NCBI RefSeq assembly: GCF_011397635.1
Contig: NC_064753.1
Span: forward strand, 29,164,322-29,228,321
Direction: 5' to 3'
DNA: 64,000 nt
From: Epinephelus fuscoguttatus
Taxonomy: Eukaryota; Chordata; Actinopteri; Perciformes; Serranidae
Part shown: piece by piece, positions 1 through 11,055 of the stretch
Numbering within the stretch: position 1 is the first letter of the stretch
Layout: each line of letters begins with the position of its first letter
The notes under the pieces: model-generated
What the model was told of the DNA's origin: nothing
Databases searched by the model: none
Seen by the model: the letters and a program-made list of their open reading frames with translations, nothing else
Made by a program: the position numbers and the translations under genes

Positions 1-2670
1 GAAACACCAATGACCATGTTCTTTTATCATTACTTACAGCATTAATACACACAGGGGGTTGTAGTATACACTTATTGAAACAGATGTGTACTAGATTAAA
101 CAAAGCCGTCATAGCAGCATGTATGTGCTAGTTGTTGTTTGTTGTGCCTACACAGAAACGAGCCAACTTAACAGAGGGTTGCAGTATTGGTGTTTCTATA
201 CTGCATTGTTTGTGAGGCAAGTCTCATGTAAAATCTTTGTTTTTCCTTTCATACATGTACAAATGATTCAGTGGCACAAATATTTACACGTTTGAGTTCA
301 TACAATCATTCCCGGCTTGTTAATGTAGCTCAAATTTAACAGGACACAGATGACAGAGGAAATAACAAAGGCAGCACAGGACAAAATAAAATTTGCAGGA
401 CCAGACACAGAGGATCTTGGACAGATCAGAGGAGGCACAGGAGGGGGCACAGAAGGTGCATTTATATACTGTAGATGGTTGAGAGAGTAGATCAAATGCT
501 CCATCATTTTTTTGAGAAAATAATAATTTCTAATATGATATTGTATAAGGTGATTGACAGGAGAATAAGATTCTTGGTAAGTTGTTTTGTCCTGTCAAAA
601 CAATATAGTACAATAAATGTTATCTTTAAATAGCTTTGTTTACAAGCTAGGACACTTGTCAGAGTTTGATTTATTTTGTCCATACTGTTATCAAAATGTG
701 AAAATAACATCATTGTAACAGAACTTGGAGATGGATCCGTACTGAAGACGTAGCCCTACTAGTAAGTAAGTGCCTTATAGGTTACACAAACCAGAACAAG
801 ACAAGATGCAAAGGACAGATGGCAGGAGAAGACACAGTCAGTCCTTGATTAAATAGAACTATAGTATTCTGGGCAAAGCACGGGACATGACACAAATTGG
901 CCGAACCATGTACCGGCCAAGTCTGTGAAAAAGTCTCTCCATATGTATTTTCCTCCTGTTCTTGGACTCGGTTGTCTGTAACTAAAGTGTTAAACTAATG
1001 AGACCAGGCAGGTCAACAGCGGGCTCCATGGACGTACACACTAACTGACGACAAGTGATTTGTTGGTCCTCACAAATACTCCTGAAAGGTTTCCATTGTG
1101 GCTGACGCCCATGTTACCCCGGTGCCCTTTATCTATTCAGACCTGTGGGTCTCCTGTAAAACAACCTGCAAGAGTGAAGGAGGGGTATTTAAGGCCGTAT
1201 CACCACTACAAAAAGAGCCGCATGTTAACAAGAACAAGACAAGCACATTACGTTCAAACAATGCAGCACTGCCTCCAATCCCGTGCTCTCTTTCACTCAC
1301 TACATCCCACCCCCTCGGGGTTAGCAGACCTTCCTTCATGTTCAAAGATTATCTGTTAATCCAAAATGTGCAGGAGCATGAGACGGCAGGAAAGGGACCA
1401 ATACTCTGGGGGTAGGGAGGGAGGGATGCATGGCTTTATTTGTTTGTTGGCTTTCATATTAATCCATTGGAACACAGTGCAGTTCCCCCCCTCTTTTCTG
1501 GGCATGTGTAAATGTTTTAGAGCCATTAAATGGAAGATGAAATTTTCAATGGATAGCATGTAAAAGTATTAATTGTAAAGACCATTATTTGGTGTCCATG
1601 AGGCTGAATCAGCTTAGCCACTCCATTCCCCCATTTGCATACAAAATGCTTTATTTTGGCAATCAATGAAAGTGCTCCACTGTATGTGTGGCTTATCACA
1701 TGCTTGCAGGAAATGGATTCCTTAGCCATCTCGTTAAATTCTGTTGATGCAGAACAATTTGAAACATGGCACAGGCAGCAATGACATTTAAAGATGCCTC
1801 GGCTTAATTATATTTTGCAAACATTTGGGCTGTTTGTCCTCGGGGATAAAGTGCCTCCACTACAAAGTTAACTTGTTAATAATTCAAAATGAATCTCGCT
1901 TTTTGTTGAGCACCAATCATTATCTCCTATTAGTGCTGGTTAAGGGCATTCAAGGTGCCTCAAACACACAGGGGGAGACATGCTGCTATTTAATGCTTAA
2001 AATGAAGCACACACATGCAGAACCATGAACCTGGTAAATTTCAGCGGAAAAAACAAACAGCCACTAAAGTTCCTGGAAAAATGTCAGCCTTAAAGACAGA
2101 GAGGAGATGCTTAAGTGCACAATAGCAAATAAATGCACTTATGTGGAAAAATACAAACAGGAAACAGGAAAAGAAGATGTTAGCAGAGATTATGTAACTT
2201 AGGCACTAAAGGCCACCGTATTCTCTAAACAAGCCATTTTGTACAATGTGTCATCCAAACAAAAGTGTTTATAGCTGCTCCGAAATGCTGCAATCAAAGA
2301 TGGAGCTGCCGTCAAACACAGGTACAAGATGCGACGATGCGTTCAAATGAGGTTAACAAAGCAGACACACATTTTCATTTAATGTATATAGAGTTGAAAC
2401 ACCTTCTGATTAATAAATTAGTAGATTTCGAGTAAACAAATAAGCAATAATTTTTGCAATGACTTAATCATTTATATCATTTTTTTCTGGCAAAAATTTA
2501 AAACGTTATTTTGTTTTTTTTGCTTCTCATTTCTTTGTCTTATGTTAACTGACTATCTTTGGATTTCGGACTGGTAGTTGGACAAAACAAGACATTTGAA
2601 GATGGCACATTGGGCTTTCGGAAATTGCTATGGGCATTTTTTACCATTTTGGCTTTATATAGAACAAACA
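1..2670. other. Non-coding stretch, nothing recognised
   Basis: No exon with conserved protein similarity, no RNA gene and no clear repeat was recognised here. Open frames are short and without familiar motifs. It is presumably intergenic DNA upstream of ric3 or part of an unseen neighbouring intron. Confidence 0.5.
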
Positions 2671-2672
2671 AT

Positions 2673-3100
2673 TAGGGACGCACAACATTGGATTTTTTAT
2701 GATATCGGATATGCCAATATATATCAACTCATTTGACTGATAACTGATACCAATATCGATATATCCACTTTTTCCTCACCTAATTTTAGTGACCACCATG
2801 TCTCTTCTGTAGTGGAATTAACAACATATTATGCATGCATACTCTTATGTGATGGCCCACCCGCAGATGGAGACATGAAATACAATACTTTACGATGACT
2901 ATAATATTCATTCATTGTGGAAAAATAAGAAAAAGGCTGTTGGCCGATTTTAAAAGTTCATTTTAAAGCCGGTATTGGCTGATGCCGATTATGTACCACT
3001 ATTATCAGTACGTTAGTGGATTCCTATAAAGCCAAAATCAGCTGATACTGACAACGTGCCGATATTATTGTGAATTTTTAGGTACAACTTTTAATTTATA
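2673..3100. mobile_element. hAT-like degenerate repeat (ATATCGG type)
   Basis: The left end begins AGGGACGCACAACATTGG and is followed by ATATCGGATATGCC-like words. The right part repeats them in inverted form (GCCGATATTATTG) and ends in GAATTTTTAGGTAC. This layout resembles common non-autonomous hAT-type fish repeats whose ends read like AGGGNNGCAC. No transposase is present and no target duplication was confirmed, so the exact ends are approximate. Confidence 0.5.
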
Positions 3101-3107
3101 TACTGAT

Positions 3108-3906
3108 ATGGGACAGTTCACCCCCAAATCAAAAATACATATTATTCTCTTACTGATAGTGCTATTTATCAGTCTAGGGGTATGTTTGGAAATACTCGCT
3201 CCGAGTGCCAGGGTGCACTCTGACACAAACTGAACCGTCTGTTAAGTCAGAGCACTGTTGGAATGTAGTTTGGTTATTCAGAGCACCACACTCTGAGAGT
3301 GGCAGAGCGCACTCTGGGCACTCTGTCTGGAGAGAATGAGCAGCAGAACCCTGAGCGGTGTGAATGTGTGATGAACTTAGGCATTCATTAATTCCTGTAG
3401 AAATGGAACACTATTTCTTCAAACAACAGCACTCTTATTTTAATAGTCGAGTGTCAGATTGGATTTATGTAAGCACCCTCGATTGTTTTGGTGTGTGTCA
3501 TCCTGCCAAAATAAGTGGCATCTACTGCTAGCTTAAATAGCTCGGGGCTGTCACGAACACGAGCCTCTCGTAGAGTAGATGCATGCTTATTTCTGTATGG
3601 TGATACAGTTTAAAGAACAGTTCCCACATGAAACCGCTCCTAACAAGGTGTGTGGATTATCCTGAGTTACGAGGTCATGATTTCTGGAAAGAGACAGTGC
3701 TGTTGAGTTTTTTAAATATATTTTTTGGCTCTTTCAGCACCACAAGTCAAGTGCCATCTCATTCTATTATATTTGAGAGAAGGCAGACATAGCTATGGCT
3801 GATATCTCCAACTCTCAGCAACTCAGACCAAAACAATCTAGACTGAGAAAAAGCACTATAGGCAGGAGGAAAAATATGTAAATTTTATTTTAGGGTGAAC
3901 TGTCCT
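3108..3906. mobile_element. TTAA-type MITE, family A copy 1
   Basis: The ends are inverted repeats: GGGACAGTTCACCCCCAAAT at the left and, on the other strand, AAAGGACAGTTCACCC at the right. TTAA abuts the right end at 3907-3910; the expected left TTAA is not intact. The interior has no coding frame. A second copy lies at 10131, and the two interiors share words such as GCATCTACTGCTAGC in opposite orientation. This is a non-autonomous element of about 800 bp; the superfamily is inferred only from the TTAA target. Confidence 0.75.
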
Positions 3907-3910
3907 TTAA

Positions 3911-6900
3911 CAGTATTTCTTAAAAGAATGCAATGTCAGGACAAAAGGATAATAAAAAAACGGCTGCAAAAAAACAGTTCAATGTACTGTTTATGCTTCA
4001 ACTACGACAACTAAAAGCAAAAAACAGCAGCAACATACTCCTGAATCTTAACGTCTTAGCGTTGCTTGTTCACATACAGGAAAACATGTCTTTGTATACA
4101 TGCTGTATACGTGCATTCATGAGGAGGAGCTCTCATTTGAGCCCTCCACAGAAAGAAGTGTGCATGTTTTGTTCATGATAGTCCATAAAAGCAACACAAA
4201 TTTAAATTGCATCCCTCTGTGATAGTGTCTGTCCTTCTGATAGTGACAAATTAAAGTGTGCAGACTGGCAACCACACAACTAAAAGACAGTCAAGGTCTG
4301 GCCTATATTGTAAAGCATGTTTCGACTCCATTAATCCACCTCATTCACTTTTCACAGCCATCTTTCTTCTACTGTATGAATATACAGGATTCAAATTTGT
4401 GCCAGTGTGTCCTTCATGAAACTCAAAGCCAGGTGCATCCCCATCAATATCAGCAAAAAGAGGACAAAATTAAATCTCAAAATATACACTGTAGGAGTGC
4501 ATTGATTTAATATACTGCCATAAGCCCTTGCTCCTACACTCGACATGCAATTTGGAAATAAATTGACTGATTTAGATAGAGGCACGGGGAGGAGTGGGAA
4601 AAAAACCTGATGTAAACCTGGTCCGCGACTATTGAGTAAGGTGACATTGCGCAACAAATCACTTGCATGAATAGAGAAAGAAAACGATTTCTATTTCTAA
4701 AAAGTAATTTTGTTTGGGGAAGGTGCGTTGATTGCCATGTATGTGAATCTATTCCTCACTACACTCGAGGAGTATGAACATTTTATAAAAGTCAATGTTA
4801 TATTTTGCTGTTAGCATAATAATCAGAAAGGCCAGACTTTCATCCAAAGAAAAACAGAATCTCATTTATTCCAAGTACATAATAGAAGGCCAACTGCAAC
4901 AGCCTATCTCTCCCGTGCTTTGTACACTGCTGTGCAGGAGCAGAAATAGTTGACTTTTGCAGCAGCAGAGTCCATTGTGTTTTAATTGAGCCCAATGAAG
5001 AATAATTAAGTAATTAAAGGCTTGATAAGAGAGAGGCACAGTAAACAGATAAAAGACAAGTGCTGGTATTAACAATATGGTACACTGCAGAGTGAATTGG
5101 ACATACCTCCAGGATGGCATCACTAAAAGAAGACAAAGCATCAAAGGCACTACCCAAAATGGGCCAACAGTCTGTATGTCATTTCTTAAAAGAGCTTGTG
5201 GCTGTGAATATGCACACAAAATTTAATACTTCCCAGCTGGATTTTGGGAATGGGAGTGCACTGTGATATTTTCACCACTCTGACATTAGCGGGTTTATTT
5301 TTTGAGTAATTGCACAGCTTGATGTGTACTCAGTGGTTTCCATGAGAACGATGAAAGTCTTATTTCAACAATGCCGCAATTATGGGGAAATGTGGGAATA
5401 CATTTTGAGCCAGTTCACAGTTGAGTTGGCTGGAATAATAGGAATAGAAAACAGAAACAGGGAGCAATGGTGAAAATGGCAATTCGAAACTGTTTTTAAA
5501 ATACCAGCCTGTTACGACAACAAATCCCTGCAACTAGAATCTCTAATACCCTCTATGTGTCAGATACTGCAGCATGTCCATATTACTTTGAAGTAGTTCA
5601 TGGTGCCAAAATTTCCCAAACAGTGGTATCTGCTTTATTCAACATACAGCAGCCATAATCTCTGTTGGCATCATATGCTGGTTGGCAGTGATAATCTATA
5701 ATCCATTCATCCAGAGAGGGTACACAAATGCATATTTGTTTCCTAGGATTAAAAGCTTATAGAGGGTGTATGGCATGGCCAATAATGTTCATCCATGCCA
5801 GCTATGACAGAATTTTCAGCTGTATTTCAGATACAGTGGTTTTTAAGTCACAAGGCAATATCCCAAGTATTTAAAAACAAAGTACAGAATAAAATGTTCC
5901 AATATAATTGGGATGGAAAAACCTAATGTAAATGTTCAGCCATGCTAATATCTCTTTTAATGATAATTTTACAATTCCGCTGGTTCATAGATGTGAAAAG
6001 AATTTTGAAATAGTCATTTCATAGCCCTGCCTGCCAACCGGCTCTATGGTCAGCAAACGAAGCTGTCACATGCAGGTCACCAGTTCAAAGTCCAAGATTG
6101 AAAAGGTCTACAACCATTGTTTGACAGAGATCAAACCTACATTGCTGCAGAAATAAGATGCCAGTCAGGACACTGAAGAAAATCCTTTTTTAACCAAAAC
6201 ACCTACTGTAGTTTCAACACTACCAATGGAAAAAACTACTCTTACTGTTTGAACAATTTAATATCACTTTGTCATTGTTGTCAAAACAGCCTGACAAGTC
6301 TATCAAGGTAAGCACACTGGTTCCGACTTGGAAGTTATTCTCAAGAAGACTGATCTGACAACAGGCTTGCTGTTTTGATTCGTAGACAAGCTGCAAACAA
6401 TTGTATAAAAAATTCATATGAAATATCCACCTTAGAAACAATAACTTCAAGTGATTCTTCACTTAGCTTAAATCTCCTTGATGTCTGATGCCTTGGGTTG
6501 AGTCTGTCGACAAATCAGAGGCTGTATTTCTGACGTGTTGACCAATCAAAGGCTGATCTTAAAAGGTACTGCCCTTTTTCCAGGCCCCAGTGTGTGTCTA
6601 CAGTACATCAGTGTATGCGGCTAACTGGTTTGCATAGTTCACAAGTCAATTCCCTACATACTTGAAACCCAAAGTTCACTGTAACGTTGACATATTCAGC
6701 TAATACTACCAGCATATCATGTAAATAAAAGACTTAATTGTCACCAACATTTAACCACCCATAGCACACTGAGCAGTTTCAACAAAACTACTCATAGATC
6801 ATTAGCCCCTGCATATGGTTTGCCACAGCAAGCGCATGAAGTGTTGTCCACTCTATAGTATCGAAATGTCCTCACTGAGCAAAAGTAGTTGACTAGAATG

Positions 6901-7736
6901 ATAGGAAATACACCTGGGTGTAATTTGAGCTCTATTTAACACATTTCACTAGTAGTTTGTCCCCTAAGGCTCTGTTGCAAGACAATAAAATAACTTCTTG
7001 CACCCACCACCCAACTGAATAGTGGCCAGTCTTATATTAACAGCTGTACTCAACACGTTGAACTCTAAGAGCAAGGGACCAGCTGGGCATGCTAGAAGGC
7101 TACATCTGTACTCACAGAACTGAAGTTACATCACTGTAACTACTGTTGTACATGGACACAGACCTTCACCCTTTCAAAGTCTTTGCTTCTGAAAACCATG
7201 ACCAAGAGGTGGTAGAAAAGCAGTACACTCAAAACAGGGCCTGATGATGCAACCACAAACTTCGGCCAAACTTTTTATGAAATGAAAATTATGTTTTGGT
7301 AGTGGAGGACCAGCCAATAGGGACTCTCACAACCCACAGTATCTAAATAATCAAGTAGACAGAGGTGCCTCAGGTATCCTTCCTCTCACCTTGCAATACA
7401 AGCCAGCTCCTCTTTCTACAGCACTCTACAACACTGAAAAAAAACTAAAGATCTGGAGGTCATAATCGTTAGATATGACTACACCAAAGTTGAGTCATAT
7501 TCAGACCATATTCAGCTTACTCTGGCGGTTCAAAGGTGCAGATTCAACTGGGGTACCAAGCAATAGCCAGTAGCTGCAAAGCCTCCAAAGCACCTCTTAA
7601 TAACCATTCAAATACCAGATGACTACTCACTGTCAAGCATTCATACCATATGCAACCAAATGCAATTGCCCCACAAATTTGTACAACATGGAAAACACAA
7701 CCTTTATAAAGCACTTCATCAAGTGGTGTGCTGACT
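3911..7736. other. Non-coding stretch, nothing recognised
   Basis: AT-rich sequence without recognisable exons, RNA genes or well-defined repeats. The longest open frame (117 codons, - strand, 4866-5219) has no familiar motif, no splice context and biased hydrophobic content, so it is treated as chance. Confidence 0.5.
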
Positions 7737-8110
7737 ATTCATTCATTCATTCATTTTCTGTAACTGTTTATCCTGTTAGGGGTCACAGGTGAATGGATCC
7801 TATCCCAGCTGATATTGGGCGAGAGGCGGTGTACACCCTGGACAGGTCACCAGACTATCACAGGGCTGACACATAGAAACAGGCAACCATTCACGCACAC
7901 ATTCAAACTTACATCCAATTTAGAGTCACCGCTGTGTGGAGTTTACATGTCTTTGGACGGTGGGAGGAAGCCGGAGTACCCACAGAAAACCTACACTGAT
8001 ACAGGGAGAATATGCAAACTCTGCACAGAACAGCTCCCCCACCCCTAGCCCCAGGTTCAAACCAGGAACCCTCTTGCTATGAGCTGACAATGCTAACCCC
8101 TGCAACACCG
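7737..8110 (-). mobile_element. tRNA-derived SINE (family S1), copy 1
   Basis: Low-coordinate end is an (ATTC)n run, which is the tail of a minus-strand copy. The body carries words shared by all S1 copies in the window: CTATCCCAGCTGA, GACAGGTCACCAGACTATC and CATGTCTTTGGAC. The high-coordinate end is the decayed tRNA-like head. No target duplication was identified. Nine copies of this family occur in 64 kb. Confidence 0.8.
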
Positions 8111-8349
8111 TAACTATATGGAGTCTATAATGCACTAAGAGCTTAAAATCAATCCTAAAGGTAGCTAATGAAGGGATGAAAGAACTGGAGTGTCCACTTT
8201 GTACTCGACAAATATTTAGCTGATGCATCTGACCAAGCAAGAGGCAATGGATTATTTGCCCATTTCAGAATAGAGAGCATGACAGTTTGCTGAGTGGAAT
8301 GTGATAAATACATAAATAATAGATTCCACACTTTTGCAAAGATCTGACT

Positions 8350-9110
8350 GCTTCAAACTTGAACATGACTGCACCACTTTTTAAACATGCTTGTCTCAGC
8401 GGGAGCTACTGTATAAAAACTCCAGATTTTTTTTGCAGTAATTGCATGAATTTGCATCCTCATAAAACATGACAAATATTTCAGATTTATTTGCATCTGG
8501 CTGGAGTAGAACATTGAGCCATCCACTTCTGAATGTTTATGATGACAGTCAATCCCTGTGGCTTTTGAGAATTGCATAATAAGTGGAGCTGCATACCATC
8601 CGCATAATCAAGAACACTATATATAGCCTAAAGATAACTTGTAAATACAAAACAGGACGGGACCTAAATATGATCCCTGGGGAACTCCACAAAGCATTAT
8701 ACAGGAGAAGAACCTCAAAACCTCTATATTTAGGTGCTATTTTTAAACCTAAACCTTTTCAAGCAACTGTCATGTTCACTGTCCACCCAATGCTTAATAA
8801 TGATTGCATGATTAAGATTGCTAAGTACAGTACTAAGGTAAACACTACATCTGATCAAACGTTAGCATCCAAATCAATAAGTAATGGATTACTTTGAGTA
8901 AATTCAGTTGCATTTTTTTCAGTTTGGTGAGCCCTAAAACCTGACTGGAGTTGATATAAGGATTTTTAATTTTCATTCAAAGAGACAATCTCAGTTTGGT
9001 GAGCCCTAAAACCTGACTGGAGTTGATATAAGGATTTTTAATTTTCATTCAAAGAGACAATCTCCAATAATATTCTCCAGAACTGTGACAAGAGGAGGAG
9101 ACTTGTTCAT
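8350..9110 (-). mobile_element. Decayed L2/CR1-type LINE reverse transcriptase fragment
   Basis: On the - strand, degenerate frames give the reverse-transcriptase words QSGFRAHQTE (near 8900-8940) and, farther downstream, CGVPQGSYLGPVLFCIY (near 8640-8695), in the order typical of L2/CR1-clade LINEs. Stops and frame changes interrupt the frame, so it is inactive. The catalytic YADD box is not intact; a changed version (LCGWYAAPL) follows. The copy is truncated at both ends and carries an internal 72-bp tandem duplication. Confidence 0.7.
8920..9063. repeat. Exact tandem duplication, 2 x 72 bp
   Basis: Positions 8920-8991 and 8992-9063 are identical over 72 bases as read. The unit begins CAGTTTGGTGAGCCC and ends AAAGAGACAATCT. 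It lies in the LINE remnant and includes the QSGFR-coding segment. Identity of the two units implies a recent event or gene conversion, or an assembly artefact. Confidence 0.9.
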
Positions 9111-10126
9111 GCATGTTCAGGGTATTTGCATCTCATAGGTTGTTCAAGGGGTGTTGGACATTGGCATTTTATTACACATGATCGATCTATACACTGAACA
9201 TAAGTCACTGCAAAAGTAAAGGGTTGCAGTGGCACAAGCTAGTTTTAATTAGCGTGTTAAAATGATTCAGTCTTAAATTAAGTCTTCAGTCCTAAATGCT
9301 AACACTGTCGAGACTGAATGAACAACAAAATGATGCACATTAAAATACTGCAATATCACAATTATTTCATAACTGTGTAAAACCAAAGACACAATCTATA
9401 GCTGCTATGTATGAGGAGAGAAATGATGCCATTAACAAAACCAACAAGCCAATGACAATCTGTATGACAATGATCCATGTTAAAATTGAATACGTGTATG
9501 CAGGTTAACCCCAGGGATGTAGCAACAAAGACTAAACATATATAGGCATAGTGGAATTGTAGAGCAGGATTTATCAGCTTAACCTCCTCACAATGTCTTC
9601 AAAGGACATTCTGACAGGGTTGTAAAAGTATTCTGTCATGTTTCATTGAGAAAACTCAACTCTTTGCTAAGTTACCTGCACACAGCTCCAACTATCCATT
9701 CATGTTGCTCCATGTCACTTCAGCCTTCAGCAGCCTCTCATAGCACGTCTAAATTCTCTGTAAATCCACTCTGCACCATTTTAGCAGTGTTTGATGTTTT
9801 TTTTTGCCATGTAAGTGCACAATGGCAGATACTGACTGTTGCCTGCTTTTAGCTTGCAGGGAGTAACCACGCTGACATCTGTGTATGATGATGTACAGTA
9901 CACATACAAATATGTATGGTGAACTATACTCCTCTGGAAGTACATCTAGGTAATCTTTGATCACATTTATACCACTGATTATGTATCTGACCCCTGAACT
10001 AACTGGGTATTTCTTAGGCTATAACACATTGATCACTCTGTCAAGGCCGTGGCCTCTGCATGGCCCTTTTTCCTGATAAGTCCTCTAGGTCCTATCTACT
10101 TGACCTTCTGTGTTGTAGATTTGAGC
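9111..10126. other. Non-coding stretch, nothing recognised
   Basis: No exon, RNA gene or defined repeat could be recognised. Short open frames are unremarkable. Confidence 0.5.
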
Positions 10127-10130
10127 TTAA

Positions 10131-11050
10131 AGGGACAATTCACCCCCAAATCAAAAAATACATATGTTCCCTCTTACCTGCAGTGCTATTTATCAATCTA
10201 GATGATGGCACTCGGGGGCGGCACGGTGGTGTGGTGGTTAGCACTGTCGCCTCACAGCAAGAGGGTTGCCAGTTCGATCCCGGGTGTGGGAGCCCTTCTG
10301 TGCGGAGTTTGCATGTTCTCCCCGTGTCAGCGTGGGTTCTCTCCGGGCACTCCGGCTTCCTCCCACAGTCCAAAGACATGCAGATTGGGGACTAGGTTAA
10401 TTGGTAACTCTAAATTGTCCATAGGTGTGAATGTGAGCATGAATGGTTGTTTGTCTCTATGTGTCAGCCCTGCGATAGTCTGGCGACCTGTCCAGGGTGT
10501 ACCCTGCCTCTCGCCCGATGTCAGCTGGGATAGGCTCCAGCCCCCCCGCGACCCTCAAGAGGATGAAGCAGTTAGAAGATGAATGAATGAATGAGATGGC
10601 ACTCGGATTATTGTGCTAAAAGAGCCAAAAAAATGCACCTAAAAACTCAACAGCAATGTCTCTTTCCAGAAACTATGACCCAGTCATTCGAGGTAATCCA
10701 CAGACCGTTTCATGTAGGAACTATTTTCTTTCTACCGAACTACACCTGCCAACCCTATAACTGCGCAGAAGGAAGTATGCATCTACTCATGGACGGGAGG
10801 CTTGTGACAGCCCGAGATTGTAAACATTAATGGGGTCCTCCTCAACTAAGCAGCAATATTAGCTGGCTCAGTGGTGCTAGGTGAGCTAGCAGTAGATGCT
10901 ACTTCCTTTGGTGACCCACACCAAAAGAATCAAGGGCGCGTTCATAAGTCCAATCTGACGGTCTACACTAAAATTAGAGTGCTGTTGATCGAAGATATCG
11001 AGAGTTTCATTTCTACATGAATTAACGAATGGTAAAGTGCAACACACATT
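10131..11050. mobile_element. TTAA-type MITE, family A copy 2, split by a SINE
   Basis: The left end is TTAA (10127-10130) followed by AGGGACAATTCACCCCC, matching copy 1 at 3108. The interior shares words with copy 1 in reverse orientation (for example AGCAGTAGATGCTACTTCC and TCCAATCTGA). A family S1 SINE was inserted at 10216-10594. The matching right-hand inverted end was not found, so this copy is probably truncated or rearranged and the end coordinate is approximate. Confidence 0.65.
10216..10594 (+). mobile_element. tRNA-derived SINE (family S1), best copy, with 12-bp target duplication
   Basis: The head has tRNA-like promoter boxes: an A-box-like TGGTTAGCACTG and a B-box-like AGTTCGATCCC. 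The body is about 300 bp and the tail is (GAAT)n. It is flanked by GATGGCACTCGG at 10204-10215 and again at 10595-10606, a perfect 12-bp target-site duplication that fixes both ends. The element interrupts a family A MITE, so it inserted after the MITE. Transcription by RNA polymerase III is expected of such heads; activity now is unknown. Confidence 0.85.
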
Positions 11051-11055
11051 CACTC

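Noticed and set aside
4866..5219. 117-codon open frame on the - strand
   Set aside because: No recognised motif, no splice context, and AT-rich surroundings; best explained as chance.
7737..8110. CRISPR-like or regulatory repeat array among the S1 copies
   Set aside because: The copies are dispersed, in both orientations and several hundred bases long, as expected of a SINE.
10216..10300. A true tRNA gene
   Set aside because: A- and B-box-like words are present, but the sequence continues into a SINE body with GAAT tail and target duplication, and the cloverleaf arms are not kept.
10202..10582. 126-codon open frame on the + strand, with similar frames at 45924-46406 and 34107-34442 on the - strand
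   Set aside because: These frames are translations of the S1 SINE, which explains their similarity; they are not a protein family.
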